64,000 nt of DNA from Cyanobacteria bacterium OH_CBrB_359 (GCA_023433065.1 JAEZET010000001.1:62001-126000); one strand, 5' to 3'. Positions 16,815-26,812 are shown, counted from the stretch's first letter. Program-made: numbers and translations. Notes: a model not told the origin generated them from the sequence alone.

Positions 16815-19222
16815 TTTTTTATTAAATTTTTTAATTCCTCAATATCGCCTGAATGTATTTTTCGGCGATATTCTTTAATTTGCTCCAAATCATAATAAAT
16901 CTGGTTATACAAAAAGTGTTGTTTTAACGCTGTCATCTCAACCGGAGATTTAAATTCAACCTTGAATAAAAAATCATTAAGAGGTTTGAAATCAATCATA
17001 TTTAAATCTTTCAACAATTGCAGAGTTTTTTGAATTATTTTTGCAGTTGTATCTGTGAGTTTTGCAATCTGTTCTATGTTTATATCGCCATTTTTTGTGC
17101 TATATGAGTATTTTAACATTCCTGCAAACATTTTTATGAAATCCTCGACAGTATATTCATTTATATCAAAATTCATAAGGTGGATGGTATTCGCATTTGT
17201 TTTTGATAAAATTCTGGCGAAAAGCTCGTTGTCAGGAGGACAATCAAAAAACATAATTTGCTCTGAATCTTTAGGGATAGACTCTCTGTTAAAAATGTTA
17301 TTTCTTAGTTTTTCGTATTTTAATAAAAGTTCCTCATTTTTTTTACTCTCGACAAAAAGTGAAATTCTTTTCTTCGAATTAACAATATAATCCACAACCT
17401 GCTCAAGAATATTTGTTTTTTTTCTATGATCCAATATTTTCAGTTCTTTTAAAGAATTTTTTTTGAAACATTCACTTTTTATATCTTTTAAATCCAACTG
17501 CAGCGTGATATTTCCGTTAAATTGATTAATCTTAGGATAAAAAGCAATATCAATTTTTGAACTTAAAGGTAAATCAAAGTTCTTTGTATTCCACTTTACA
17601 CACTCAAAATGCCTTCCTGCTTCATCCGAACAACTCAATTTTAAATGATTTGAACTCTGCCCCATAAATTTATACTTGGTCAATATAAGATTCTTTATTG
17701 CAAAAACCGGCGGAAAATTTAAAGCACCAAAAGGCTGCAATTTGTCAATAATTTCAACAAGTTCCAAATCGATATCTCCGGAAGATATCTCTGCATCAAT
17801 TTCTAATACCGGCGAAAAATCTGCTGCTTCATATAAAGTATCTATTGCGCCTCTTAAAATTGATGAAAAATCTTCAAATGAAACTACGTTTTCGTCAAAG
17901 CTAAAACCTCCGGCCATTGAGTGACCGCCAAATTTTATTAAATACTCAGAATGCGCCGCCAGAATTTCATGGATATTCATACCCTTGATTCCTCTGCAAG
18001 AACACCTAATTTCACAAGATGTCCCGGCTTCTTTTGTCATTAAAAATACAGGAAGGTGGTATTTTTCAACTAATTTTGAAGCTACTATACCTATTATGCC
18101 TATATGCCAATTTGAATTTAATAAAATTACAGAATGTTTGTACTTGTCAGGTTCTTCTTCTATCATCTCGACAGCTTCTTTATAAATATCATCACACAAA
18201 GCCTGACGCTGCTGATTTAATTCCGTTAAAATAGTAATCGCATCTTTTATTTCTTCCATATCGTCAGAAATTAACAATTTAAGAGCTTTTTCAGCCGTAT
18301 CAAGCCTTCCTGCGGCATTTAAGCGAGGAGCCACCATAAATGAAATTGTTTCAGAATTCACAGAAGAAATATCCACCCCAAGTTCTGTCAAAAGTTGATT
18401 TATGCCCGGATTTTTATTTTCTCTTATCAACTCCAGCCCCATCTTAACAAGAGCCCTATTTTCACCTATCAAAGGTACAATATCTGCAATTGTACCAATG
18501 GCAACAAGCGGTAAGAGTTCATCGATAAAATCACTTAAATTAAATTCATTCAAAAGCTCACATGACAACTTGAATGCAACACCAACTCCTGCAAGATAAT
18601 TAAGATTCTGTATCTCCTCCAGCGAAAGGTTCTCAGCTAAAGCATTTTGTGCCTTTGGATTAAGTATGGCAAATGCCTCAGGCAGAATTTCAAGAGCCTC
18701 ATGGTGGTCTGTTATTATGACATCCGCTTTGAAACTGTTTGCAAAATTTATTTCTTCAACATTACTGATACCACAATCTACAGTAATAATAAGCTTGGAT
18801 TTTTGTTTTGAAATTATATTTATTAAAGCCTTTGTATTAAGCCCATGACTTTCTGTTTCTCTATACGGCAGATAATAATTAGCTTTTGCTCCGATATGTT
18901 TCAATGTTTTATATAAAACAGCGGTTGAAGTTATACCATCAGCATCAAAATCACCATATACGGTTATATTTTCACCGTTTAAAACAGCCCTTTTAACTCT
19001 TTCTACTGTTTTTCTCATATCTGTAAAAACATCAGGTGATGTGAATTTCATATTTAAAGGATTCAAAAAATCCTGAATTTTAGCAACAGAATCAATGCCT
19101 CTATTAACAAGGAGTTTAGCTAAGACCTCATTTCCTGCAGCATCAATTAAAGCCTTGGATATGCCTTGTGATGATTTTATTTTCCAAAGTTTTTCCGAAT
19201 TCACCTTGCTAAATTTCCTCAA
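16811..19222 (-). CDS. recJ: single-stranded-DNA-specific exonuclease RecJ
   Basis: A DHH-family 5'-3' exonuclease of 803 residues. Catalytic motifs are YGDFDADGITSTA (about 89-101), DCGIS, ITDHHEALE with the DHH triad, and GTIADIVPL. The DHHA1 motif GGHSMAGGFS follows. A C-terminal extension of about 230 residues beyond the E. coli length is common in longer RecJ forms. The start is TTG at 19222 or GTG at 19204; a GAGGAAA stretch lies between them, so the exact start is unsure. It overlaps the preceding gene by 14 bases if TTG is used. Confidence 0.93.
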   Translation of the reverse strand: MRKFSKVNSEKLWKIKSSQGISKALIDAAGNEVLAKLLVNRGIDSVAKIQDFLNPLNMKFTSPDVFTDMRKTVERVKRAVLNGENITVYGDFDADGITSTAVLYKTLKHIGAKANYYLPYRETESHGLNTKALINIISKQKSKLIITVDCGISNVEEINFANSFKADVIITDHHEALEILPEAFAILNPKAQNALAENLSLEEIQNLNYLAGVGVAFKLSCELLNEFNLSDFIDELLPLVAIGTIADIVPLIGENRALVKMGLELIRENKNPGINQLLTELGVDISSVNSETISFMVAPRLNAAGRLDTAEKALKLLISDDMEEIKDAITILTELNQQRQALCDDIYKEAVEMIEEEPDKYKHSVILLNSNWHIGIIGIVASKLVEKYHLPVFLMTKEAGTSCEIRCSCRGIKGMNIHEILAAHSEYLIKFGGHSMAGGFSFDENVVSFEDFSSILRGAIDTLYEAADFSPVLEIDAEISSGDIDLELVEIIDKLQPFGALNFPPVFAIKNLILTKYKFMGQSSNHLKLSCSDEAGRHFECVKWNTKNFDLPLSSKIDIAFYPKINQFNGNITLQLDLKDIKSECFKKNSLKELKILDHRKKTNILEQVVDYIVNSKKRISLFVESKKNEELLLKYEKLRNNIFNRESIPKDSEQIMFFDCPPDNELFARILSKTNANTIHLMNFDINEYTVEDFIKMFAGMLKYSYSTKNGDINIEQIAKLTDTTAKIIQKTLQLLKDLNMIDFKPLNDFLFKVEFKSPVEMTALKQHFLYNQIYYDLEQIKEYRRKIHSGDIEELKNLIKN

Positions 19223-19601
19223 TTTCTTCAGATGAATCTTCCAAATCTTTATCTTCTTTAATTTTGTCTACAACAATTTTAGCCATTTCTTTAGCAATAA
19301 CTTTTTGTGTCTGGTCGGGACAATTCTCCAGCATACTAATTGCGACTCTCAACGTTCTATCGATATCGTACCAGCGCCCATTTCCTCTTTCTACTATCCC
19401 GTCATCAACAGCTTCAATAATATCATCGACATCAGAATACTCGCTATATGACATATTATGCTCAATAATTATTTTTATGAGGTTCAATGCAACTTTTATT
19501 TGAGTCTCATCGTCTGAATCCTCCAATGTTTTCATTGAGCGAGAAAGAATAGGGTCTTTGTCATACCATCTTCTTGCATTTTCACTATATTCATCACGCA
19601 T
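19209..19601 (-). CDS. acidic helical protein with an internal duplication
   Basis: A protein of 130 residues not assigned to a named family. Two copies of a module starting RWYD (residues 11-48 and 76-113) share the pattern RWYD-x-D, a hydrophobic helix, a D/E-rich turn and an Ala/Lys/Ile helix. The tail is strongly acidic (EDSSEEIEEI). GGAGG lies six bases before the ATG. It overlaps the recJ start and is probably cotranscribed with it. Confidence 0.7.
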   Translation of the reverse strand: MRDEYSENARRWYDKDPILSRSMKTLEDSDDETQIKVALNLIKIIIEHNMSYSEYSDVDDIIEAVDDGIVERGNGRWYDIDRTLRVAISMLENCPDQTQKVIAKEMAKIVVDKIKEDKDLEDSSEEIEEI

Positions 19602-19620
19602 AAAAAACCTCCATCACTGA

Positions 19621-19917
19621 TTAACCATACTTAAATCCAACACCGTAACCGGCTTTAGGATATTTCCATTCGATGCATTTTTTTTCACATGCAACCCTGC
19701 ATGCCCCGCATTCAAGACAATTTTCATATCTTATCAACAGCTTTTTCGCTTCACTGTCCCAAAGATAAACATTTGCAGGGCAAACAAAAGTGCAAGCTTT
19801 ACTCTTACACTTAATACACCTGTCAGGATCAGGCTTTAGGTGAGGCTCATCAGCACAAACATATTTTACCTTTGATAGTTTATCATCTATATTTTCGGGG
19901 ATTTTATTTTCTTCCAT
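19621..19917 (-). CDS. fixX: FixX-like ferredoxin
   Basis: A ferredoxin-like protein of 98 residues. Cys clusters CIKC...CTFVCP and CLECGACRVACEKK can hold an iron-sulfur cluster. The end IEWKYPKAGYGVGFKYG is the usual FixX C-terminus. Its start directly abuts the stop of fixC, the partner that passes electrons to it in the ETF-quinone oxidoreductase complex. Confidence 0.93.
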   Translation of the reverse strand: MEENKIPENIDDKLSKVKYVCADEPHLKPDPDRCIKCKSKACTFVCPANVYLWDSEAKKLLIRYENCLECGACRVACEKKCIEWKYPKAGYGVGFKYG

Positions 19918-21219
19918 TTACTTTAAAACTCCTATTGCAAGTTTTATAAAATCAATTGCATCCTTAAAAAGACAAGAAAGCTTTCTGTCCTTTAAAAAAT
20001 GCTTTATATATCTTCTAAAGGCGACGCTTTTAGGGGTTGAATCAACTTTTGTGAAAGTTTCAAAAAATTCACAAATTTTCTGTGGATAATAACCTAAAAA
20101 TGACTCTGAATTAGCATGAATTATATCTATTGTATCTTTATAAGATTTTAAATCTCTCATAACAAAGCTTCTTTCAAGCTTTTCCTGATACAAAGAAAGC
20201 TGATTTGCAGAAAAATCCTTGTTGTCAATCGCTTCAATCGCAACTTCCGCCGCATACTTCCCGCTCATAAGAGCAAGGTTTGTACCTTCCCAATGGATGT
20301 TATTAACAAGCATAGCAGCATCACCGATAATCAAAACTCCATTATCATAGAGTTTTGGTATAGATTTATAACCGCCTTCAGGTATTAAATGCGCTGAATA
20401 CTCTAAAAGTTCTCCACCTTTAATCAAAGGCGCAATGGAAGGGTGGGCTTTTAATTCGTTCAAAAGCTCATAAGGTTTAAGCTGCCTTTTTTTGAGTTCA
20501 TCCAGAGTAACCCCGAGTCCTACAACGACAGATTCCTTATTGGTGTAAACATACCCAAGTCCCATCATAGACTTAAAAGGGCCGCCGACAACTTCACAGA
20601 TACAGCCTGAATTTTCATCAAGAGAAAATCTGTCTTCAATTTTTTCTTTTGGAAGTTTTATGACCTCTTTTACACCAATTGCAACTGATTTGTCATTGAT
20701 TTCTTCTCTTAGCCCTATCTGTTTTGCCAAAAGAGAATTTACGCCATCAGCCAGAATCACAATATCAGCATAAAAAGTTTCAATATCTGTTTTTATACCA
20801 ATGACTTTATCATTTACTTTAATAAGTTCTCTTACTACTGTTTTAGGGGCAATATAAGCACCTGCTTTTTTTGCCTCTTCCGCACACCATCTGTCCCACT
20901 TTGAGCGAAGCACAGTAAAGCTGTTATAAGAAGCCTTTTGAGGATTTTTATAAGATATTGTTGTTGAGGTATTATCGCTCATAACTATATATCTATGCTC
21001 AACATTATGGCGCTCTAATGGGGCTGACTCCCAAAAATTGGGGAATATATCGCTGGTCGGTTTTGCATAAATTGCTCCACCAAACATGTTCTTATTCCCG
21101 GCGTAATCGCCTCTTTCAATAATCAAAACATTTTTGTTAGCTCTTGCTAAGGTTATACCTGCGCTTATACCGGCAGGTCCAGCTCCGACAATTATTACAT
21201 CTACTTTGTTCTCTGTCAT
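19918..21219 (-). CDS. fixC: FixC-like electron transfer flavoprotein-quinone oxidoreductase
   Basis: A flavoprotein of 433 residues. The N-terminal FAD dinucleotide-binding motif is VIIVGAGPAGISAGITLARA, with ILADGVNSLLAKQIG and a second FAD contact GVLIIGDAAMLVNN. FixC and FixX normally work with the flavoproteins FixA and FixB in electron bifurcation or transfer to quinone. FixA/FixB genes are not in this window. AGGAT lies before the ATG. Confidence 0.92.
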   Translation of the reverse strand: MTENKVDVIIVGAGPAGISAGITLARANKNVLIIERGDYAGNKNMFGGAIYAKPTSDIFPNFWESAPLERHNVEHRYIVMSDNTSTTISYKNPQKASYNSFTVLRSKWDRWCAEEAKKAGAYIAPKTVVRELIKVNDKVIGIKTDIETFYADIVILADGVNSLLAKQIGLREEINDKSVAIGVKEVIKLPKEKIEDRFSLDENSGCICEVVGGPFKSMMGLGYVYTNKESVVVGLGVTLDELKKRQLKPYELLNELKAHPSIAPLIKGGELLEYSAHLIPEGGYKSIPKLYDNGVLIIGDAAMLVNNIHWEGTNLALMSGKYAAEVAIEAIDNKDFSANQLSLYQEKLERSFVMRDLKSYKDTIDIIHANSESFLGYYPQKICEFFETFTKVDSTPKSVAFRRYIKHFLKDRKLSCLFKDAIDFIKLAIGVLK

Positions 21220-21359
21220 ATCGGTATCCTAAAAATATCTTACATATTATACAATTAAATTACTTCATATAGCAATTTATTAATTAGTTTGAATTTTAAA
21301 CCTGTTTTTTTATAATGTTTATATAGGTAAAAACAAATTAGAACGGATGGATTTTATAA

Positions 21360-22841
21360 ATGTTTAAAAATCGCTTTATTTATTATTTTATTATGATTTC
21401 ATTATTGATGATTACCGGAGTGAAATCCTACGCTCTTGAAATTATTTATCCTAAACAAAATCCGGTAAACATTAATTCTTCAACAACATTTTTTATAGGA
21501 AACACCACCCCAGACTCAACCCTTACCATAAATGATACTCCTGTAAAAGTGTGGGAGAACGGCAGTTTTGTGCAAGTTGTTCCTCTAGTTGAAGGTGAAA
21601 ATATTTTTACAATAAAATCACAATGCAAAGAGCAAACGGACAAAATCGACTTCACCATAATTAAAAAAATTCCCGTCAAAACAGAAATCCAAAGTACAGA
21701 AATACAAGAATTCCCAACTGACAAATACTTATATGCAACAGCCATAAAGGATGATATCCCGCTTAGGATTGCTCCCGATGATAATGCTCCCAGAATAAGT
21801 CATCTTACCAAAGGTACGGTGCTTATATTGGATGGAATGAAAGATAAATACTACAGGGTAAATTTAGGCAAAAAAGAATCCCTATGGGTTTCTGGTGATA
21901 ATGTTGTTATTGCAACAAATATCGAAGGAAGAATTCTTGCGACTGTTTCAACCGTAAAATTCGAATCGGATAAACTGTTTGACTATTTGAAACTGGACTT
22001 AAACATGCCCATCGCATATAAAATTAGTGAAATCGACAATAACCTTGAATTAAATATTTACGGGTTAAAATACAGTAAAGACCTTATTGATGCTATAGTT
22101 GCTCAAAGTATATTTACCAATGCCAAAATCAAATCTACAAGCAACGATAATTTTGTTATTGAATTTCCTTCAGATAGGAAATTATGGGGCTATGATTGTT
22201 ATTATGAAGGCAACAAACTCATTTTCAAAAAGAGGAAAACTCCCGAAATAAATGTAAAAAAACCGCTGGATAAAATAACAATTGCAATAGATGCCGGTCA
22301 TGGAGGACCCGACTCCGGAGCAATAGGTCCTACAGGAGAAAAAGAAAAAAATATCACACTTGATATAGCCAAAAAGCTTGAAACAGAGCTTAAAAATGCA
22401 GGTGCAACAGTAGTTTTAACAAGAACAGATGATACTGCGGTTGATTTATTTGACAGGGTAAAAACCGCAAAAATCAATAATGCTTTAATTTCTATAAGCA
22501 TCCATGCCAATGCCTTGCCTGATGGGCTAGACCCGATGATAAAACATGGGACTTCTTCTTATTATTATCATAAAGAAGCAAAAGATTTGGCACAAACCTT
22601 AAAATATCAGATTGTTACTGATTTAGGAACAAAAGACGACGGCTGTGCGAAAGGCAGCTTCGTTCTTACCCGCTCAACAGCTCCATTGTCTGTATTAATA
22701 GAGATTGCCTATATGATTCATCCCGAAGAATATCAACTGCTTCTCAATGAAAATTTCAGACAAAATGCAGCCGTTTCTATCAGAAAAGGACTTGAAAATT
22801 ATCTTATCAATTCAATAAATCAACCAACGGCTCAAAATTAA
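21360..22841 (+). CDS. N-acetylmuramoyl-L-alanine amidase (Amidase_3)
   Basis: An exported protein of 493 residues. An N-terminal signal or anchor helix (IYYFIMISLLMITGVKSYA) is followed by a region beginning IIYPKQNPVNINSS and an SH3-like part near 125-180 (PLRIAPDDNAPRISHL). The C-terminal zinc amidase domain (about 300-485) contains TIAIDAGHGGPDSGA (zinc His), Glu in GEKEKNITLDIA, SIHANA (zinc His) and VLIEIAYM (catalytic Glu). It cleaves the stem peptide from peptidoglycan during daughter-cell separation. The stop overlaps the convergent gene by TTAA. Confidence 0.93.
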   Translation: MFKNRFIYYFIMISLLMITGVKSYALEIIYPKQNPVNINSSTTFFIGNTTPDSTLTINDTPVKVWENGSFVQVVPLVEGENIFTIKSQCKEQTDKIDFTIIKKIPVKTEIQSTEIQEFPTDKYLYATAIKDDIPLRIAPDDNAPRISHLTKGTVLILDGMKDKYYRVNLGKKESLWVSGDNVVIATNIEGRILATVSTVKFESDKLFDYLKLDLNMPIAYKISEIDNNLELNIYGLKYSKDLIDAIVAQSIFTNAKIKSTSNDNFVIEFPSDRKLWGYDCYYEGNKLIFKKRKTPEINVKKPLDKITIAIDAGHGGPDSGAIGPTGEKEKNITLDIAKKLETELKNAGATVVLTRTDDTAVDLFDRVKTAKINNALISISIHANALPDGLDPMIKHGTSSYYYHKEAKDLAQTLKYQIVTDLGTKDDGCAKGSFVLTRSTAPLSVLIEIAYMIHPEEYQLLLNENFRQNAAVSIRKGLENYLINSINQPTAQN

Positions 22842-23386
22842 TATCTGTTATATTTTGAAATATCCTCAAAATACTTTTCTAAGGCCATATAACCATTAAA
22901 AATTTCGTTTGTTAAAACCGTATATCTTGTAGCTACCAAAAATTTGAGTTCTTTTGAACGGACTTGCATTATGTCATCCGCATCTTTTCTTAATTCGGGT
23001 TCTAATGATAAAGACCACTTTTTCAAAAATGATAATTCTTCATTAATTTGTTTTATTGTCGAATACTCAAGCTGGTTAAAATCATATTTTGCAAGGAGTG
23101 CTTTTTCCTGACTATCAATTCTGCTCTGAACTACCGGAAAACCATAGATTTTTTTAATAATCATATAGTTATCAGCAATTCTTCTGTGAGATGGAGGAAC
23201 CTCCCCTCTGGCAAGCATTGCAGAAGTGCTCAGTGTACTAAACTTATCATTATCGTCAGATAATGCACTAAGCTCTGTATTATCCGTAAATATTTTTCCT
23301 TTAGAAGCAAAATCTTTAATTGTTTTATCCCCACATTGATTAGTAAACTTTTCTTTTATAATATCCGCTAAATATATATTTGTCAT
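22838..23386 (-). CDS. hypothetical protein, 182 residues
   Basis: I do not recognise this family. It is soluble-looking and mostly helical, with a Lys/Asp-rich N-terminus and a C-terminal helix pair (about 105-175). The start is ATG at 23386, divergent from mnmG with a 51-bp gap. It overlaps the amidase stop by four bases. Confidence 0.65.
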   Translation of the reverse strand: MTNIYLADIIKEKFTNQCGDKTIKDFASKGKIFTDNTELSALSDDNDKFSTLSTSAMLARGEVPPSHRRIADNYMIIKKIYGFPVVQSRIDSQEKALLAKYDFNQLEYSTIKQINEELSFLKKWSLSLEPELRKDADDIMQVRSKELKFLVATRYTVLTNEIFNGYMALEKYFEDISKYNRY

Positions 23387-23425
23387 GGATTTTTAAACTT
23401 TTATTAACAAAAGAAATTTTTAGTC

Positions 23426-23431
23426 TATAAT
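23426..23431 (+). promoter_or_regulatory. -10 box placing mnmG transcript start at the ATG
   Basis: TATAAT ends six bases before the mnmG ATG at 23438. Transcription usually starts about seven bases after the -10 box, so the message would be leaderless. No ribosome-binding site is visible. Confidence 0.6.
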
Positions 23432-23437
23432 TTTATT

Positions 23438-25309
23438 ATGTTTAAATATGATGTTATTGTCGTTGGAGCTGGACATGCCGGAGTTGAGGCTGCCGTTTGT
23501 GCTGCAAGATTGGGGGCAAAGGTTCTTTTAGCAACTTTAAATCTGGATAATATTGCCCTTATGCCTTGTAATCCTGCAATCGGAGGTCCTGCAAAATCCT
23601 GCCTGGTCAGGGAAATTGATGCTCTTGGCGGTATTATGGGGCTAGCAGCCGATGCCACATATATGCAGATGAAAATGCTTAACTCATCAAAAGGTCCAGC
23701 TGTAAGGGCACTAAGAGCACAATCAGACAAAAAAGAATATATGACATTTATGAGAAATATAATCGAATCCGAGCCGAATATTTCTCTCAAACAATGCATG
23801 ATGTCAGAGCTAATCTTAAAAGATAATGCCGTTGTAGGATTAAAAGATGAATTTGCACTAGAATACTTCGCTCCCTGCGTAATTCTTACAACGGGAACAT
23901 CACTTGAGGGCAGAATCTGGGTAGGTCTAAAATCTCTGGAATTTGGGCGTCTTGGCGAATATAGCGCAAAAGGATTGTCAAAATCACTCTCTAATAACGG
24001 TTTAATTATAAAAAAACTTAAAACGGGTACACCTGCAAGAGTCGATGCTAGAACAATAGATTTCTCTAAAATGATTGAACAGCCGGGCGATAAAGAACTT
24101 AATTTCTTTTCATTTAAACCTGATAGACCGATAAGAGAACAATATCCTTGCTATCTGACCAGAACGACGGAAAAAACCAAAGAAATTATACAAAACAATC
24201 TCGATAAATCACCTATGTTTTCGGGGATGATTCAGGGAAAAGGTCCAAGATATTGCCCTTCAATCGAGGATAAAATCATCAGATTTGCACATAATCCCTC
24301 CCACCATATTTTTATTGAACCTGAAGGCAAAAATACTTATGAAATGTATGTTCAGGGATTTTCGACAAGTCTTCCCGCTGATGTTCAGATTCAAATGCTT
24401 CAATCACTGCCAGGGCTTGAGAATGTACATATAATTAAACCTGCATATGCTGTTGAATATGACTATGTGCCTGCCGTTCAGCTTGAACACTCTTTAATGA
24501 CACGAAAAATCAAAGGTTTATTCTGTGCAGGACAAATCAACGGTACAAGCGGTTATGAAGAAGCCGCAGCACAAGGACTTATTGCAGGAATTAATGCAGT
24601 CAGATATTTAAACCAAAAAGAACCTCTGGTTTTAGAGAGGAGTTCATCTTATATAGGCACTTTGATTGATGACTTAGTTACAAAAGACATCGATGAGCCA
24701 TACAGAATGCTTACATCTCGCTCTGAATACAGGCTTTTATTAAGACAGGATAATGCCGACGAAAGATTAACCCCTACAGGACACAAACTAGGGCTAATTG
24801 ATGAAAAACAGTTCAAACTGTTTGAAGAAAAGCAACAAAGAATCGATGAAGAAATAAAAAGACTTCAAGAAGAAAAAATTCCCGCAAATGATAAAATTAA
24901 TGAAATACTTGCTAAATACAATGAAAATATCGAAAGAGGAATAAGACTCGCTGAAATTATAAAAAGGCCATCTATAGATTACAGTGTAATAAAAGAACTG
25001 GATGAAAACACAGCATCGCTCAATATTCCAAGAGAAATTTATGAACAGGCTGAAGTTAAAATTAAATATGACGGATATATAAAAAGACAGCTAGAGCAGG
25101 TTGAGATGTCATCAAAACTCGAAAAAATTAAAATCCCTGTAGATATTGATTATTCTAAAATTAAACATATTTCAACAGAGACAAGAGAAAAATTAGAAAA
25201 AGTAAAACCAGCAACACTAGGACAGGCTTCAAGAATCGGAGGGGTTAAGCCCGCTGACATTTCTGTTCTTATGGTAATTCTGGAAAACAATAAAATTAGT
25301 ATAAGATAA
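23438..25309 (+). CDS. mnmG: tRNA uridine-5-carboxymethylaminomethyl modification enzyme MnmG
   Basis: An FAD protein of 623 residues which, with MnmE, modifies the wobble uridine of several tRNAs. The N-terminal FAD motif is VIVVGAGHAGVEAAVCAARLGA; signatures PCNPAIGGPAKSCLVREIDALGG and GKGPRYCPSIEDKI, and the C-terminal TLGQASRIGGVKPADI region, are all present. Length is normal for MnmG. MnmE is not in the window. Confidence 0.97.
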   Translation: MFKYDVIVVGAGHAGVEAAVCAARLGAKVLLATLNLDNIALMPCNPAIGGPAKSCLVREIDALGGIMGLAADATYMQMKMLNSSKGPAVRALRAQSDKKEYMTFMRNIIESEPNISLKQCMMSELILKDNAVVGLKDEFALEYFAPCVILTTGTSLEGRIWVGLKSLEFGRLGEYSAKGLSKSLSNNGLIIKKLKTGTPARVDARTIDFSKMIEQPGDKELNFFSFKPDRPIREQYPCYLTRTTEKTKEIIQNNLDKSPMFSGMIQGKGPRYCPSIEDKIIRFAHNPSHHIFIEPEGKNTYEMYVQGFSTSLPADVQIQMLQSLPGLENVHIIKPAYAVEYDYVPAVQLEHSLMTRKIKGLFCAGQINGTSGYEEAAAQGLIAGINAVRYLNQKEPLVLERSSSYIGTLIDDLVTKDIDEPYRMLTSRSEYRLLLRQDNADERLTPTGHKLGLIDEKQFKLFEEKQQRIDEEIKRLQEEKIPANDKINEILAKYNENIERGIRLAEIIKRPSIDYSVIKELDENTASLNIPREIYEQAEVKIKYDGYIKRQLEQVEMSSKLEKIKIPVDIDYSKIKHISTETREKLEKVKPATLGQASRIGGVKPADISVLMVILENNKISIR

Positions 25310-25419
25310 AGCTCTACATAGTCATTGTATATTTTTTTAAAAACTGCTAATATTTTTCAAAATGAATCTTAAAAAACATTAAATTAATATTAGGCTAAGT
25401 TTAAAAGGAGCGCTAAATT

Positions 25420-25959
25420 ATGAAAAAAATTCTTTTATCTTCCATATTTATTGCTTTAATGGCATCGCCTGTTGTGGCAAATGATGCAGCTCAGAACTAT
25501 AACTTCGGACAAAATTATTCCCCGCCTGAATATTATCAGCAAAATATGATTGACAACAACATTGCCCCTCAGAATTTTAGCCAGCTTCCTTCTCCTGCAC
25601 CTCAAAATATTACACCCAAGAAAAAAAACTGGAAATTTTGGGAAAATAACAACCAATCATCTGGAAAACATAAAGGAAATTTCAGCTATACCCCCTGGCA
25701 GGGAAATATACAACCGCAACAAAATTATAATCAGTTCTCTCAACCGACCCAATCTCAATTTCAACCAAATTATAACGCATGGCAAGATGACAATAATGAA
25801 CCTCAGGGAAATACACAATATCAAACTCAGTCCTTTCAAAATCCGGGGTATAACAACGTTCAATACCTTCCCCAACAGCCCCAGCCGGGTTTTAACGGTT
25901 CTCAATATCCGCTCCCTAACCTTCCACCTTTGAATTATAATAATCCTCAATCGGATTAA
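25420..25959 (+). CDS. exported Gln/Asn/Pro-rich low-complexity protein
   Basis: A protein of 179 residues with a signal peptide (MKKILLSSIFIALMASPVVA, cleavage near 20). The mature part is dominated by Gln, Asn, Pro, Tyr and Phe and is probably disordered. A KKKNWKFWENN patch lies near residue 67. AAAAGGAG lies before the ATG. Function unknown. Together with the next gene it forms a small run of exported proteins. Confidence 0.7.
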   Translation: MKKILLSSIFIALMASPVVANDAAQNYNFGQNYSPPEYYQQNMIDNNIAPQNFSQLPSPAPQNITPKKKNWKFWENNNQSSGKHKGNFSYTPWQGNIQPQQNYNQFSQPTQSQFQPNYNAWQDDNNEPQGNTQYQTQSFQNPGYNNVQYLPQQPQPGFNGSQYPLPNLPPLNYNNPQSD

Positions 25960-26035
25960 ACAATTCGGGAATTAAAAATCTAATACTTTAGATTAATATC
26001 AACAAATAGTACTGACAATTTGAGGAGATATTAAG

Positions 26036-26812
26036 ATGAGGGCATTTGTAATATTTATCCTGCTATGCATGGCAGCACCTGTTTGGGCTGAATCAATTAT
26101 AGGAAGGGTGGAAAAAAAAGATACAAAAGATTACAGTCAGGTAGTAGACGCTTCAACAGGTTCAGGTATTGCTAACGCCAAAGTCGCTTTGCCTGCTAAA
26201 AAATACAGAACCACAACAGATGAAGAAGGTAGATTCAAGCTGGGTACAAAGCTCACAGCTCCAACTATAATGTCTGTCCAAAAAGACGGCTACAGACCAT
26301 ACTCTCTGACATTAAATGAAACAAGCGCAGAAAAACCTCTTGTGGTAGGAATTGAAAAAACAACACCCAAAGACGTAATCCTTGAATCTGATATGATTCA
26401 CCTCGGTGATGACAGCTTTTGTCCTGATTCTGCAAATGCCGGTGACTTTGCTCTCAGGTCAAGCGGCGCTTTTTATTCAAAAGATTTTAAAATAATAGAA
26501 CTCTCCAACAAAGAAGATGCTTATATTGTTATAGGCTCAATCATTGGAATAGACACACTTATGGCCCGCGAATTAGGACAATCAAAAGTTGTATCCGCAT
26601 ATGCTTCAGCTCCGCAGGTATTTATTAACGGAAATAAAATAGCTGAAGTTAAAATAAACGGGGATGCTCAGGAAATTAAAATCCCAAAACCGCTTGTTAA
26701 TATTTCACAATACAATGAAATAACAATTAAAGCAGGTAAAAATATGTCACAAGCTGCTTATATTGATTATGATGATATTGAATTTACAAATCTCAGAATC
26801 GAGATTAAGTAA
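26036..26812 (+). CDS. exported protein with a carboxypeptidase-regulatory-like beta-sandwich
   Basis: A protein of 258 residues with a signal peptide (MRAFVIFILLCMAAPVWA). Residues about 35-105 match the CarboxypepD_reg pattern (VVDASTGSGIANAKVAL, TTDEEGRFKLG, ISVQKDGY-like). The C-terminal half (about 125-258) looks like another beta domain ending in ITIKAG. TTGAGGAG precedes the ATG. The exact function is unknown; cell-surface or carbohydrate binding is possible. Confidence 0.75.
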   Translation: MRAFVIFILLCMAAPVWAESIIGRVEKKDTKDYSQVVDASTGSGIANAKVALPAKKYRTTTDEEGRFKLGTKLTAPTIMSVQKDGYRPYSLTLNETSAEKPLVVGIEKTTPKDVILESDMIHLGDDSFCPDSANAGDFALRSSGAFYSKDFKIIELSNKEDAYIVIGSIIGIDTLMARELGQSKVVSAYASAPQVFINGNKIAEVKINGDAQEIKIPKPLVNISQYNEITIKAGKNMSQAAYIDYDDIEFTNLRIEIK

